Assembly: GCA_028282805.1 (NCBI GenBank)
Contig: JANQHD010000010.1
Span: 62,001 to 126,000 of the forward strand
Length of the DNA stretch: 64,000 nucleotides
Origin: Phycisphaeraceae bacterium
Lineage (GTDB): Bacteria; Planctomycetota; Phycisphaerae; Phycisphaerales; Zrk34
Direction: 5' to 3'
This document shows, piece by piece, positions 7,933-17,719 of this stretch. Below the pieces are notes generated by a model. The model ran no database searches and was not told the DNA's origin. It saw only the letters and a program-made list of their open reading frames with translations. How positions within the stretch are numbered: the first letter of the stretch is position 1; each line of letters opens with the position of its first letter. Position numbers and translations under genes: made by a program.

Positions 7933-8442
7933 TTACACCGCGAACCCGCTGTTGCGCAACAGGTCGAAGAACTGGTCGGTGAACACGAAGTTGTGTTCGG
8001 GGAACGCCAGGCCCTGCATGTTCTGATCGATGTGGCTGAACATCAGGTCGACCCGGCCGAACGGTTGCTTCTCGCCGCCCGCCGCGTAATCGATCTGGTG
8101 GATCACACCGCTCGTCGCGGCGCCGGCGGGGTCGATGCGGTCGAGCGTCGCTTCGTAGATCAGCGTCTGCCCGGGGTAGGCCTCGCGGTCGAACTCGGCT
8201 AAGCCGACCTTGGCGAGGATCACCTTCTCGGCGAAGTCGCGTGCGTGGCCCACGAGGATGCCGGCGGTCTGCGCCATGCCCTCGACGATCAGCGGCGCGG
8301 GCATGATCGGCTTGCTCGGCCGATCGTCGGTCGCGGGGAAGTGGTCGTGCAGGTGCTCCTCGGCCATCGAGATGTTCTTCAGCGCCACGCAACGCGCGCC
8401 TTTGTCCAACTCGACGATCCGATCGATCCACATCCAACGCAT
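7933..8442 (-). CDS. FabA/FabZ-type hotdog dehydratase (second copy)
   Basis: Likely acts on beta-hydroxyacyl-ACP. The 169-residue hotdog protein has the active-site histidine in DHFPA (H34) and the helix LIVEGMAQTAG with the catalytic acid at E54, as in FabZ/FabA. A non-catalytic thioesterase-like role is possible. It is the third gene of a minus-strand cluster FabZ-like, ACP, this gene, which suggests a dedicated acyl-ACP pathway rather than housekeeping fatty acid synthesis. GGTGG lies before the ATG, inside the flanking repeat. Confidence 0.8.
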   Translation of the reverse strand: MRWMWIDRIVELDKGARCVALKNISMAEEHLHDHFPATDDRPSKPIMPAPLIVEGMAQTAGILVGHARDFAEKVILAKVGLAEFDREAYPGQTLIYEATLDRIDPAGAATSGVIHQIDYAAGGEKQPFGRVDLMFSHIDQNMQGLAFPEHNFVFTDQFFDLLRNSGFAV

Positions 8443-8460
8443 GATAGAGCCACCAAGGGA

Positions 8461-8516
8461 TCAAGCCACCGAGCCACCCAGAACCAACGATCGATCTCGG
8501 TGGCTCGGTGGCTTGA
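8461..8516. repeat. Perfect 18-bp inverted repeat in the ACP-dehydratase gap
   Basis: TCAAGCCACCGAGCCACC (8461-8478) and its exact complement (8499-8516) are separated by 20 bases. The arms are themselves made of GCCACC(GA) units. The hairpin sits between the ACP stop and the start of the downstream dehydratase gene. Confidence 0.75.
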
Positions 8517-8539
8517 TGGCTGGTTGGCTAATCGCGGTT

Positions 8540-8932
8540 TTACCCCGCGAGCTTAAGCTCCACGAACTTCACCAGCGCGTCGACGGTGAACACGTCGACC
8601 ACCTTGTTCACGGAGCGGTCGTCTTCCATCACGGCGAAGTCGGCGTAGGGCATCAGCTTCTTCAGCTCTTCCAGGCCCGCGTCGGTCACCTGGCCGTCCG
8701 ACACGTAGTCCGGGTTCTGCAACGCCGACTCGGGGATCATCTCGCCCTGCTCGATCTTGATGCCGAACGCTTTTTCGAGGCGGAAGGAGATGTCGAGGTA
8801 ATCGATGCTCTCGGCCCCGAGGTCCGCGCCGAGCGCGGCGGTGGGTTCGACCTCGTCCTCGTCCACGCCGAGCGCCTCGACAAGGACCTCCGTGACCTTT
8901 TCCTGGATCTCTTCTCGGCTCATCGCAGCCAT
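8540..8932 (-). CDS. Acyl carrier protein (long form)
   Basis: Carries acyl intermediates on 4'-phosphopantetheine. The attachment motif is LGAESIDYLD with serine 42. The N-terminal 80 residues form the usual acidic helical domain. An extra 45-residue C-terminal extension (PYADFAVMEDDRSVNKV and VDALVKFVELKLAG) makes it 130 residues instead of about 80. GGAG precedes the ATG. It lies between the two hotdog dehydratase genes, which are its likely enzymes. Confidence 0.88.
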   Translation of the reverse strand: MAAMSREEIQEKVTEVLVEALGVDEDEVEPTAALGADLGAESIDYLDISFRLEKAFGIKIEQGEMIPESALQNPDYVSDGQVTDAGLEELKKLMPYADFAVMEDDRSVNKVVDVFTVDALVKFVELKLAG

Positions 8933-8965
8933 GTCATATCTCCGAAGGCTGTTGATTGGCTTGTC

Positions 8966-9337
8966 TTACTGCGCCGCCCGCATGACGAACCGGCCCTGCA
9001 CGGCGACCGAGCCGTTGACCTCGCCGGTGCCCTTGAAGGTGAACTGCCCGTCGGCGCTCTTCATCAGCTCGACCGTCACCCGCAGCTGTTCGCCGGGGCG
9101 GACCATGTTACCGTAGCGGAGGTTCCGCACCGCCGCCAGCACCCACGGCCCAGGCCCCCGCTTTTCGAGCAACACCCGCGACGCCTGCACCAGCGACTCG
9201 AGCATCATCACCCCCGGCAGCACGGGGAAGCCGGGGAAGTGATCGCCGAGGTATTCCTCCGCCGCGGTGACGTTTTTCACCGTCACGATCCGGTCGTCGG
9301 CCCGCTCGAGGATTTGGTCTACCAAGTCGAAGCGCAT
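8966..9337 (-). CDS. FabZ-like 3-hydroxyacyl-ACP dehydratase
   Basis: Dehydrates beta-hydroxyacyl-ACP. The 123-residue hotdog protein has DHFPGFPVLPGVMMLESL, with the catalytic pair H33 and E47. Length is close to a short FabZ. Start at ATG 9337; the longer frame to 9463 reads into a low-quality leader. First gene of the dehydratase-ACP-dehydratase cluster, 33 bases ahead of the ACP. Other members of such clusters (ketosynthases) are not in the window. Confidence 0.85.
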   Translation of the reverse strand: MRFDLVDQILERADDRIVTVKNVTAAEEYLGDHFPGFPVLPGVMMLESLVQASRVLLEKRGPGPWVLAAVRNLRYGNMVRPGEQLRVTVELMKSADGQFTFKGTGEVNGSVAVQGRFVMRAAQ

Positions 9338-9474
9338 GGGGCTCTCGCGGTCAAAACGGCCGAATCTATCGAACCCCCAGCCCCATGGCAAATAACCGCT
9401 GGGTTTGCCCGCCACCGTCCGGTGAGCGTACAGTGCGGGCCGGCGACGGCGATTCAAATCCAAGGGGACCGATC

Positions 9475-10254
9475 ATGCTCAGGCCACACGCGTTGGAAAC
9501 CACCTTGCTCGCTTGCGCGGTCGTGATGGCCGCCGAGGCCTCGGCCGGACAACAGATCACCCGTGACGCGTGGTCGGTCGACCTGCCGGGCACCTGGCAA
9601 CCGATCCCCCGGGCCGAGATCGAAGCGGCGAAGCGCGTGATGGTGTCGGACCCCTCGAAGATCGTTTACGACGCCTGCTTCCAGCGCGACAACCACGACC
9701 AGCCGTTCACCTACCCGTACGTGACGGTGCAGCGGATGGACTACGATAAGATCGGGCTTAGGCGTCGGCCGAGCGAAAGGACGATGAGGAAACTGGTCAA
9801 CGAGCTGTCGGGCTTCCGCATCAAGGACGCCGATGAGATGCTGACCGACGAAGCAAAGACCATACTCGGCGACCACGAACTGGGTAGCGCCAGCTTCGAC
9901 GCCGAGCGGAAACAGTTCCAAGTCCACAACGCTTCGATGATGGTCGCCGGCGTCGGCAAGGTCCGCTCCGTATTGATCGGCTACTTCGGCAACGAGGCGA
10001 TCTACCAGGTCTTGTACTGCGACCTGGAAAGCAACTGGGACGACGCGGCCGCGGCCGGCGAGCGCGCCGCGATCTTCGACAGCTTCCAACTCACCCCGCA
10101 GGCCGCATACCGCGAGCTGGGCTTCTTCGACTTGGGCGTGGGCAAGCTGATCGGTGTGGTGGGAGCCATCGGCGTGGCGATGGTGATCGGCTGGGCGATC
10201 AAGTCGGCGCTGGGCACAAACAAGCGTTCAAAAGAGTACGACTTCCCCACGTAA
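9475..10254 (+). CDS. Hypothetical exported protein with C-terminal membrane helix
   Basis: A 259-residue protein of unknown function. It has an N-terminal signal peptide (residues 1-25, ending near EASAG). The soluble domain begins WSVDLPGTWQPIPRAEIE, reminiscent of planctomycete lipid-binding or stress-type exported proteins. A hydrophobic helix follows near residues 222-245 (GAIGVAMVIGWAIKSALG), then a short basic tail. ATG 9475 has AAGGGGA upstream. It is divergent from the FabZ-like gene and 148 bases ahead of uvrA. Confidence 0.6.
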   Translation: MLRPHALETTLLACAVVMAAEASAGQQITRDAWSVDLPGTWQPIPRAEIEAAKRVMVSDPSKIVYDACFQRDNHDQPFTYPYVTVQRMDYDKIGLRRRPSERTMRKLVNELSGFRIKDADEMLTDEAKTILGDHELGSASFDAERKQFQVHNASMMVAGVGKVRSVLIGYFGNEAIYQVLYCDLESNWDDAAAAGERAAIFDSFQLTPQAAYRELGFFDLGVGKLIGVVGAIGVAMVIGWAIKSALGTNKRSKEYDFPT

Positions 10255-10402
10255 CGCACGGCATCGGCGTTTTGGCCCTAACCCCGCGGCGCTGGCTAGC
10301 GTCGGCAGTGATTGCTATGATTCGGGATTCGCCGGACCCAGAGCAATTGCCCACGGGCACCCGCGTCCAACGGGCTACGGCGGTAGAAGGGTGATCGCCC
10401 GT

Positions 10403-13321
10403 ATGAGCGACAAGTGCATCCGCATCCGAGGCGCCCGCGAGCACAACCTGCGCGGCATCGACCTCGATATCCCGCGCGACCAGTTGGTGGTCGTCACCGG
10501 CCTGTCGGGCAGCGGCAAGAGCTCGCTCGCCTTCGACACCATCTACGCTGAGGGCCAGCGCAAGTACGTCGAGTCGCTCAGCGCCTACGCCCGCCAGTTC
10601 CTCGAACAGATGGCCAAGCCCGACATCGAGGAGATCGAGGGCCTGCCCCCCACCATCGCCATCGAGCAGCGCTCCGCCAGCCATAACCCCCGCTCGACCG
10701 TCGCCACCACCACCGAGATCTACGACTACCTCCGCCTGCTGTTCGCCCGCGCAGGCCGGCCCCACTGCTGGCACACCAGCAAATCGGACAAGCCCTGCGG
10801 CGAGCCGATCACCTCGACCAGCGCCACGCAGATCGTCGACCAGGTCATGCAGCTGCCGACCGGCACGAAGCTCATGGTGCTCGCGCCGCTGGTCCGCGGC
10901 AAGAAAGGCGAGCACCGCGACGTGCTCGAATCGATCCAACGCCAAGGTTTCGTCCGCGCCCGCATCAACGGCGAGGTCGTCGACCTGCGCAACCCGCCGA
11001 CGCTGAGCAAAACGAAGAAGCACGTGATCGAGGCCGTGGTCGACCGCATCATTGTGAAGGACGAGATCCGCTCGCGCCTCGCCGACTCGATCGAGATCTC
11101 GCTGAAGCTCAGCGAGGGGTTGCTGATCGTGACCGTCATGGACGAGACGCACGCGGGCGACGACGAGAAGTGGGTCGACCAGCTGTACAGCGAGAAGTAC
11201 GCCTGCCCCAAGCACCCCGAGTGCGCGTTGGAGGAGCTGGCGCCGAGGTTGTTCTCGTTCAACTCGCCCTACGGCGCCTGCCCGGCGTGCGACGGGCTGG
11301 GCACGATCATGGAGTTCGACGAGCAGCTGATCGTGCCGGACCCGAACCTGTCGCTCGACGACGGCGCGATCGAGGCGTGGCGCAGGCACGGCAAGCGGAT
11401 GAACATCTACTACAACCGGATGATCCGCCACTTCTGCCGGGACTTCGACGTCGACCCCGCTGTGGCGTACCGCGAGCTTTCGCGCACCGCCCGACGCATC
11501 CTCATGCATGGCACGACCACGCGCGACGCCAGCAAGTTCGGCACGTCGTTCGAGGGCGTGATCAACAACCTCCAACGCCGGTGGGAGTCGACCGACAGCG
11601 AGTACGTCAAGCAACGCCTGCACGGCTACCTCTCCGAGGCGCCCTGCGAAACCTGCCACGGCGCGCGGCTCCGCCACGAGGCGCTGCACGTGATGATCCA
11701 AGCCAAGGGCCACGAGACCCCCGGCTTCGGCGCCCGGTTCAAGAAGCCCGGCTGGTTCAACATCAACGACATCACCGCCATGACCATCGGCGAGGCGCTG
11801 CGGCTGTTCGACCGGCTGGCGCTGTCGGCCGAGCAGCGGGTGATCGCCGAGCCCATCGTCAAGGAGGTGCGCAGCCGGCTGGGGTTCATGGCCGACGTCG
11901 GCCTCGACTACCTCACGCTCAACCGCGCCACCGCCACGCTGTCCGGCGGCGAGGCCCAGCGCATCCGCCTGGCCACCCAGGTCGGCAGCGGGCTGGTCGG
12001 CTGCTGCTACGTGCTCGACGAGCCGACCATCGGCCTGCACCAGCGTGACAACGACCGGCTCATCCGCACGCTCCGCCACCTCACCGAGATCGGCAACACC
12101 GTGCTCGTCGTCGAACACGACGAAGACACCATCCGCTCGGCCGACTGGGTCGTCGACATCGGCCCCGGCCCCGGCCGGCACGGCGGGCGCGTCATCGGCC
12201 AGGGCGACCTGAACCACCTCATGGCCAACAAGGACTCGATCACCGCCAAGTACCTCACCGGCGAGTACCGCATCGAGATCCCCAACGAACGCCGCGACGT
12301 CGACCTCGACAACCCCCTGCTGGTCCGCAAGGCCGAGCAGAACAACCTGAAAAAAATCGACGTCCGCTTCCCGCTCAACGGCCTGGTCTGCGTCACCGGC
12401 GTCAGCGGCTCGGGCAAGAGCACGCTGGTCAACCAGATCCTGCTGCGCGCCATGAAGCGCTACCTGCACAGCGCCCGCGAGAAGCCCGGCAAGCACCTGC
12501 GGGTCAACGGCCTGGGCAACGTCGACCGCGTGATCGAGGTCGACCAGTCGCCGATCGGCCGCACGCCCCGCTCCAACCCCGCGACCTACACCGGCGTGTT
12601 CGACGAGATCCGCAAGCTCTACGCCCAGACCCGCGAGGCGAAGATCCGCGGCTACAAGCCCGGCCGGTTCAGCTTCAACGTCAAGGGCGGCCGGTGCGAA
12701 TCGTGCCAGGGCCAGGGCCTTAAAAAAATCGAGATGCACTTCCTGCCCGACGTCTACGTCGAGTGCGAGCAGTGCAAGGGCTCGCGCTACAACCGCGAGA
12801 CGCTGGAGATTTTGTACAAGGGCAAGAGCATCGCCGACGTGCTGAACATGACCGTCGAGGAGTCGCTGGAGTTCTTCGACAGCTTCCCGAAGGTCGTGCA
12901 GATGCTCCGCACGCTGCGCGACGTGGGCCTGGGCTACGTGCACCTGGGCCAGTCGAGCACCACGCTGTCCGGCGGCGAGGCGCAGCGCGTCAAGCTCGCC
13001 ACCGAGCTCGGCAAGAACGCCTCGGGCCACACGGTCTACGTGCTCGACGAGCCGACGACCGGCCTGCACTTCGCCGACATCCATAACTTGCTGAACGTGC
13101 TCAACCGCCTGGTCGACAAGGGGCACACCGTCATCGTGATCGAGCACAACCTCGACGTGATCAAGTGCGCCGACTGGATCATCGACCTGGGCCCCGAGGG
13201 CGGCCACCGCGGCGGCACCGTCGTCGCCGAGGGCACCCCCGAACAGGTCGCCGCCACGCGCGGCAGTTATACGGGTCAGTTCCTCACCCACCACCTCCGC
13301 CGCCCCGCCGCCGCGGGCTGA
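10403..13321 (+). CDS. uvrA: UvrABC system protein A
   Basis: Damage-recognition ATPase of nucleotide excision repair. The 972-residue protein has two ABC ATPase halves: Walker A motifs GLSGSGKSS and GVSGSGKST, and signature motifs [13 protein letters not shown] and [13 protein letters not shown]. Zinc modules are also present. The first keeps four cysteines, but the first pair has an unusual spacing (CPKHPEC instead of CPxC). The second (CESCQGQG...[10 protein letters not shown]) is normal. ATG 10403 is taken rather than GTG 10391, which directly abuts the purine-rich AGAAGGG. No LexA-type box was seen upstream. Confidence 0.97.
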   Translation: MSDKCIRIRGAREHNLRGIDLDIPRDQLVVVTGLSGSGKSSLAFDTIYAEGQRKYVESLSAYARQFLEQMAKPDIEEIEGLPPTIAIEQRSASHNPRSTVATTTEIYDYLRLLFARAGRPHCWHTSKSDKPCGEPITSTSATQIVDQVMQLPTGTKLMVLAPLVRGKKGEHRDVLESIQRQGFVRARINGEVVDLRNPPTLSKTKKHVIEAVVDRIIVKDEIRSRLADSIEISLKLSEGLLIVTVMDETHAGDDEKWVDQLYSEKYACPKHPECALEELAPRLFSFNSPYGACPACDGLGTIMEFDEQLIVPDPNLSLDDGAIEAWRRHGKRMNIYYNRMIRHFCRDFDVDPAVAYRELSRTARRILMHGTTTRDASKFGTSFEGVINNLQRRWESTDSEYVKQRLHGYLSEAPCETCHGARLRHEALHVMIQAKGHETPGFGARFKKPGWFNINDITAMTIGEALRLFDRLALSAEQRVIAEPIVKEVRSRLGFMADVGLDYLTLNRATATLSGGEAQRIRLATQVGSGLVGCCYVLDEPTIGLHQRDNDRLIRTLRHLTEIGNTVLVVEHDEDTIRSADWVVDIGPGPGRHGGRVIGQGDLNHLMANKDSITAKYLTGEYRIEIPNERRDVDLDNPLLVRKAEQNNLKKIDVRFPLNGLVCVTGVSGSGKSTLVNQILLRAMKRYLHSAREKPGKHLRVNGLGNVDRVIEVDQSPIGRTPRSNPATYTGVFDEIRKLYAQTREAKIRGYKPGRFSFNVKGGRCESCQGQGLKKIEMHFLPDVYVECEQCKGSRYNRETLEILYKGKSIADVLNMTVEESLEFFDSFPKVVQMLRTLRDVGLGYVHLGQSSTTLSGGEAQRVKLATELGKNASGHTVYVLDEPTTGLHFADIHNLLNVLNRLVDKGHTVIVIEHNLDVIKCADWIIDLGPEGGHRGGTVVAEGTPEQVAATRGSYTGQFLTHHLRRPAAAG

Positions 13322-13323
13322 GG

Positions 13324-13329
13324 TATAAT
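13324..13329 (+). promoter_or_regulatory. -10 element TATAAT overlapping the uvrA end
   Basis: A consensus TATAAT begins three bases after the uvrA stop and 27 bases before the next ATG. It gives the lipoprotein gene its own likely promoter. No good -35 is visible in the GC-rich uvrA tail. Confidence 0.5.
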
Positions 13330-13356
13330 CACGCGCACACCCACCGGGAGAATCGC

Positions 13357-14670
13357 ATGCGCGGATTATGCCTCGTGTTGTTGATGACCCTTGCCCCGCT
13401 CGGCTGCGGTCGAAGCCAAACCACATCACCGCTGCCCGAAGCGCGGCTCACTACCCACACCGCCGCCCTGTCGCGCACGGTCGTGACGGCGGACCTCGAC
13501 CACCCGATCCCCGCGGACACCAACGTGCTGTGGTGCGCGTCGATGCAATTGGCGTGGAACGAAGCGATGCGACAGGTCGGCGGGCCGATCGCGCTGGACC
13601 GACCGTCGACCACCGCCGAGGCGTTGAACCGATCACAAGTGACGCGCGATCAGTTCGAGGCGCGGAGCTTTGTAGCGCTGGCCGGGACTCAAGGCCGCAC
13701 CGTTAAAGAGGCCCGCCGGCAGGTCGCGCAAAAGTTCGGCGAGCAAGCCGACACGCCGCTGCTGGACATGCTCGACGGCGCGCCGGCAGACGGGTTCGTG
13801 TTCTACGCTTACTTGCGTCACGCGATGGCGTTTGCGCAGCCGTTCGATGAACTTGATCCGATGCGGTTCACCCAAAGCGACGCGCGGTTCGCCGCGTTCG
13901 GGGTCGACTCGTTTCACGAAGGCCTGCCGCACCACCAACGGCTGGCTGACGCGGTCGCGATTCGGTGGCTGCACAGTGACGACACCGGCCTTGAACCGGA
14001 ACTGATGTACGTGGTCGAGTTGCTCACGGATGACCCCGACCACCGCCTCGTGCTGGCCGCGGTAGAACGGCACCGCACGCTCGGGCAAACCATCGACTCG
14101 GTGCGCCGGAAGCTCACGGAGCCAAACACCGCACTTGTTGACCCGGCAGAAATTGAAGCGACGTTCGCTCAACTCGACAAGAACAACGCGCCGCGTGGTC
14201 AGCGCGAACAAACGATGGCCGCGATCGCGAAGCAACTGAATCACAACAGCCGCCTGATGGAGGGCGAGTCGCTCCGCGTGCCGGTGATCGATTTCGATTT
14301 GACCCATCGCTTCGGCGACCTGGTCGGCCGAAGCATCACCAACCCGGACTTCGCGTGGGCGGGTCAGCCGATCGGCCTCGCGGCGCAGCGCATCCGGTTC
14401 CGCCTGGATCGCACGGGCGCGATGGTCGAGAGTGAAGCCGCGGGCGCGGTGTTCGATGCCGAGCCCCGCCGTTTCGACTTCAACCGGCCGCACCTGGTGC
14501 TGGTGCTCAACCGCCGATCCAACCAGCCGTTGTTGGCGTGCTGGGTCGCCAACGACGAACTGTTCGTGCCGGCCGGGCCACCGGGCGCAGCGCACCAGAA
14601 CGAGGGCGGTTCGATCTTCGGCGATGGGGTCGACGGCGATTCGATCTTCGAGCCCCGCCGCGCCCCTTGA
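13357..14670 (+). CDS. Lipoprotein, possibly serpin-like
   Basis: A 437-residue exported lipoprotein: signal peptide with lipobox LAPLGC, and start ATG 13357 with GGGAG six bases upstream. Two segments recall serpins. These are an early helix NVLWCASMQLAWNEAMRQ and, near the C-terminus, a hinge-like GAMVESEAAGAVFDA followed by FNRPHLVLVLNRR and LLACWVAN, placed like the reactive loop and final strands of a serpin. If so, it would inhibit proteases at the cell surface. The match is by eye and the function is not established. It converges on the secretion operon. Confidence 0.55.
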   Translation: MRGLCLVLLMTLAPLGCGRSQTTSPLPEARLTTHTAALSRTVVTADLDHPIPADTNVLWCASMQLAWNEAMRQVGGPIALDRPSTTAEALNRSQVTRDQFEARSFVALAGTQGRTVKEARRQVAQKFGEQADTPLLDMLDGAPADGFVFYAYLRHAMAFAQPFDELDPMRFTQSDARFAAFGVDSFHEGLPHHQRLADAVAIRWLHSDDTGLEPELMYVVELLTDDPDHRLVLAAVERHRTLGQTIDSVRRKLTEPNTALVDPAEIEATFAQLDKNNAPRGQREQTMAAIAKQLNHNSRLMEGESLRVPVIDFDLTHRFGDLVGRSITNPDFAWAGQPIGLAAQRIRFRLDRTGAMVESEAAGAVFDAEPRRFDFNRPHLVLVLNRRSNQPLLACWVANDELFVPAGPPGAAHQNEGGSIFGDGVDGDSIFEPRRAP

Positions 14671-14676
14671 AGCGCA

Positions 14677-14714
14677 TGAAAAAAGAAAGGCGGGCACATG
14701 GAGCGCGCCGCCTT
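14677..14714 (-). terminator. Terminator of the secretion/pilus operon
   Basis: AAGGCGG/CCGCCTT stem with a 14-base loop, followed on the minus strand by TTCTTTTTTC. It lies 32 bases after the gspF-like stop. Confidence 0.7.
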
Positions 14715-14745
14715 CCGGGAATCGGTGTCGGATTGAAAGTGCGGT

Positions 14746-15966
14746 TCAGCCGCCGGCCATCACGCGGCCGACGCTGAAGATCGGCAGCAGCAGCGAGATC
14801 GCCACGAAGCCGATCAACGCGCCCATGAACGCGACCATGGCCGGCTCGATGAACTCGGTGGTGCGTTTGACCGCCTCGTCGAAGTCGTGCTCGGTGAACT
14901 CGGCGATCTTGTCCATGACCATGCCCAGCCGGCCGGCCTTCTCGCCGGAGTGGATCATGCGGCTGACCGAGTTGGGGATCAGCGGGCTCTCGAACAACGC
15001 CGCCGACAGCTGCACGCCCTGCTGGAGCTGCGTGTCGACCTCGTCCCACAGCTCCTCGTAGTGGATGTTGTTGGTCACGTCGCGCGTGATGGCGATCATG
15101 TCGAGCATCGGCACGCCGGCCGAGATCATGGTGCCCATCGTGCGTGTGGCGCGGGTGATGTACAGCTGCTGGAACATGCCGCCGATGACCGGCGCGTTGA
15201 TCTTCAGCTTGTCGATCACGTGCCGGCCGAACTCCTGGCGGCGGAAGTACATGAACGAGCCGACGAGCGTGACGGCGCCGCCGACCCAGGCGTACCAGAA
15301 GGTCGTCAGCACCTCGCTGGCGCCGAGCAGCAGGCGCGTGGGCGCCGGCAGCATCGCGCCGCGGTTGGCGTAGATCTTCCCGAAGCGCGGCAGCACGAAG
15401 GTGAGCAGGAAGACGGTCACGGCCCCGGCGACGAGCATCATGATCACCGGGTAGATCATCGCGCCGCGCACGGACTTGATCGTGTTGCGTTCCTTGGTGA
15501 GGTAGGCGCTGACGCGCTCGAGCATCTCCCCCATCGTGCCCGAGGCTTCCGACGCCCGCAGCAGCGAGATCATCAGCTTGGGGAACACCTTGGGGTGTTG
15601 CTCGAGCGAGACGCTGAACGGCTGGCCCGACTGCACGCGCTCGTTGACGTCTTCGAGCACCGCCTTGAAGTCTTCGTTGGGCGTCTGCTCGCAGATCGAC
15701 TCCAGCGCCTCGCCGAGCGTGACGCCGGTGTCGATCATGACCGACATCTGGTGCGTGAAGTGAATCACGTCGTCGCGCTTGATCCGGCGGTACTGGATCG
15801 CGTGGCCCTGCTCGGCCTGGGCGGCGGCGCGGGTCTCGTTGAGCTTCACGACGAACTTGCCCTCGGCGCGGATCTGCTGGCTGGCGTCGGACGCCGTCGC
15901 GGCGCTGAGCACGCCGCTGCAGATCTGTCCCGTCGCGTCACGCGCCTGGTAGGCGAAACTTGGCAT
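14746..15966 (-). CDS. gspF: Type II secretion / type IV pilus inner membrane protein GspF/PilC
   Basis: Polytopic platform protein that couples the cytoplasmic ATPase to pilin assembly. The 406-residue protein has the duplicated GspF domain: a first copy near residues 70-190 (FTHQMSVMIDTGVTLGEAL) and a second near 270-390 (RATRTMGTMISAGVPMLDML-like). Three membrane helices are visible (IYPVIMMLVAGAVTVFLLTF, YAWVGGAVTLVGSF, VAFMGALIGFVAISLLL). Good Shine-Dalgarno GGGAGCAGGG. Last gene of the long minus-strand operon, 12 bases after the ATPase gene. Confidence 0.95.
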   Translation of the reverse strand: MPSFAYQARDATGQICSGVLSAATASDASQQIRAEGKFVVKLNETRAAAQAEQGHAIQYRRIKRDDVIHFTHQMSVMIDTGVTLGEALESICEQTPNEDFKAVLEDVNERVQSGQPFSVSLEQHPKVFPKLMISLLRASEASGTMGEMLERVSAYLTKERNTIKSVRGAMIYPVIMMLVAGAVTVFLLTFVLPRFGKIYANRGAMLPAPTRLLLGASEVLTTFWYAWVGGAVTLVGSFMYFRRQEFGRHVIDKLKINAPVIGGMFQQLYITRATRTMGTMISAGVPMLDMIAITRDVTNNIHYEELWDEVDTQLQQGVQLSAALFESPLIPNSVSRMIHSGEKAGRLGMVMDKIAEFTEHDFDEAVKRTTEFIEPAMVAFMGALIGFVAISLLLPIFSVGRVMAGG

Positions 15967-15978
15967 GGCCCTGCTCCC

Positions 15979-17712
15979 TTATCCGGCGGTTACCCGCATG
16001 ACCTCTTCCACGCTGGTCAGGCCGGCCTTGACCTTGTCCATGCCGTCGTGGCGCAGCGTGGTAAAGCCCTCTTCCACCGCCTTCTCGCGGATGGCCTGAA
16101 GCCCCGCGCCCTCGGCGATCATGTCCAGCAGCGTGTCGGACGGCGCCAGCAATTCGTAGATGCCGATCCGCCCGGCGTAACCGGTGTCGCGGCACTTGGC
16201 GCAGCCGGCGCCCTCGTAGAACGTCTCGACCGGGCCGACGACCTTCTCGACGGCCCGTCGCAGGTTCGGCGCCAGCTCGACCGGCCGCTTGCAGTTGGTG
16301 CATATCTTCCGCACGAGGCGCTGGGCGAGCACGCCGCGCAGCGACGCGGCGACGAGGTACGGCTCGACGCCGATGTTGTACAAACGCGTCACGGCGCTGG
16401 GCGCATCGTTGGTGTGCAGCGTGGAGAGCACGACGTGGCCGGTCAGCGCCGCCTGAGTGGCGATGCGTGCGGTCTCGCCGTCGCGGATCTCGCCGAGCAT
16501 GATGATGTCCGGGTCCTGCCGCAGCAGCGAGCGCAGCGCCGTGGCGAAGGTGAAGCCGGCCTTCTCGTGCGTCTGGAACTGGTTGACGCCGGAGAGGTTG
16601 AACTCGACGGGGTCCTCGACGGTGCAGATGTTCACGTCCTCGGTGTTCAGCTCGGCGAGCATGGAGTACAGCGACGTGCTCTTGCCCGAGCCGGTGGGCC
16701 CGGTGACGAGGATGATGCCGTTGGGCGAGTGGATGACCCGCTTGAAGTCCTGGAGCATGTCGTAGCTGAAGCCGAGCTTCTCGAGCGAGACGAGGATGTT
16801 GTTGTTGTCGATGATGCGGATGACGACCTTCTCGCCCTGCTTGGAGGGGCAGGTGCTCACGCGGAGGTCGATGGGCCGGCCGTCGAGCATGACGTGGATG
16901 CCGCCGTCCTGGGGGATGCGGCGTTCGGAGATGTCGAGGGAGGCCATGATCTTGATGCGGCTGACCACCGCCGGGTGCATCTGGTAAGGCGGGCTGAGCT
17001 TCTCGAAGAGTTTGCCGTCCACGCGGTAGCGCACGCGCAGCTTGTTGTCGTCGGGCTCGATGTGGATGTCGCTGGCGCCGTCCTGCACCGCCGAGTAGAT
17101 CAGGAAGTTGACGAGCTTGATCACCGGCGACTCGCCCGCCACCGCCTCGAGGTTGCCCAGGTCGGTCACCTCCTGCTCGACCAGCGAGAAGTCGCCGGTC
17201 TGCAGGTCGTCGACGATCTCGTCGATCACGAAGACGTTGGCGTTGGGCAGGTAGGCCTGGAGGGTTTGCTTGATGTCGTTGGCGGTCGCGGCGACGACCT
17301 GGATCTGGTGGCCGGACTCTTTCTCGATCTCTTCGATGAGGAAGAGGTTGGCCGGCTCGGGCACGGCGACGGTGAGCTTGTTCTCGATGAGGAACAGCGG
17401 CAGCACGGTGTGCTTCTCGAGGAACTCGCGGGGCAGCACCTCGATCACGCGCGGGTCGGCGATCTTCGGGTTGACGCGCGCGAACGGCACGCCGTACGCG
17501 TCGGCCAGCGTCTCGGCGACCTGCTCCTCGGTCACGAACTGCATGTCGACCAGCACCTCGCCGAGCAGCTTCTTGTGGCCGGAGGTGCGCTGCGATTCGA
17601 GGGCCTGACCGATCTGTTCTTCGGTGATCAGCCCGCGATCCTGCAACAGCAGCCCCAGGGGCTTGGTCTGGCCCTGGCTCGGCTTGTCGGTTGTCGTGGC
17701 GGGGTTGTCCAT
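15979..17712 (-). CDS. gspE: Type II secretion / pilus assembly ATPase GspE/PilB
   Basis: Hexameric ATPase that powers pseudopilus or pilus extension. The 577-residue protein has an N-terminal MshEN/T2SSE_N-type domain (residues 1-160), which in relatives can bind cyclic di-GMP. The ATPase core has Walker A GPTGSGKST at 338-346, the Asp box near VEDPVEF, Walker B LRQDPDIIMLGEIRD and the His box TGHVVLSTLHTNDAP. A tetracysteine zinc module is present (CTNCKRP, CAKCRDTGY). It lies directly after the STAS gene (7 bases), linking it physically to the signalling block. No PilT-like second ATPase is nearby. Confidence 0.95.
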   Translation of the reverse strand: MDNPATTTDKPSQGQTKPLGLLLQDRGLITEEQIGQALESQRTSGHKKLLGEVLVDMQFVTEEQVAETLADAYGVPFARVNPKIADPRVIEVLPREFLEKHTVLPLFLIENKLTVAVPEPANLFLIEEIEKESGHQIQVVAATANDIKQTLQAYLPNANVFVIDEIVDDLQTGDFSLVEQEVTDLGNLEAVAGESPVIKLVNFLIYSAVQDGASDIHIEPDDNKLRVRYRVDGKLFEKLSPPYQMHPAVVSRIKIMASLDISERRIPQDGGIHVMLDGRPIDLRVSTCPSKQGEKVVIRIIDNNNILVSLEKLGFSYDMLQDFKRVIHSPNGIILVTGPTGSGKSTSLYSMLAELNTEDVNICTVEDPVEFNLSGVNQFQTHEKAGFTFATALRSLLRQDPDIIMLGEIRDGETARIATQAALTGHVVLSTLHTNDAPSAVTRLYNIGVEPYLVAASLRGVLAQRLVRKICTNCKRPVELAPNLRRAVEKVVGPVETFYEGAGCAKCRDTGYAGRIGIYELLAPSDTLLDMIAEGAGLQAIREKAVEEGFTTLRHDGMDKVKAGLTSVEEVMRVTAG

Positions 17713-17719
17713 CGTCCGG

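Noticed and set aside
10255-10402. SOS/LexA box before uvrA
   Set aside because: No dyad resembling a known LexA site was found here or before recN; planctomycete LexA motifs may differ, so this is only a negative by eye.
10199-13429. 1076-codon minus-strand frame opposite uvrA
   Set aside because: It is an antisense shadow of uvrA; the protein is Val/Ala/Arg-rich low-complexity without motifs, an effect of GC-rich codon use.
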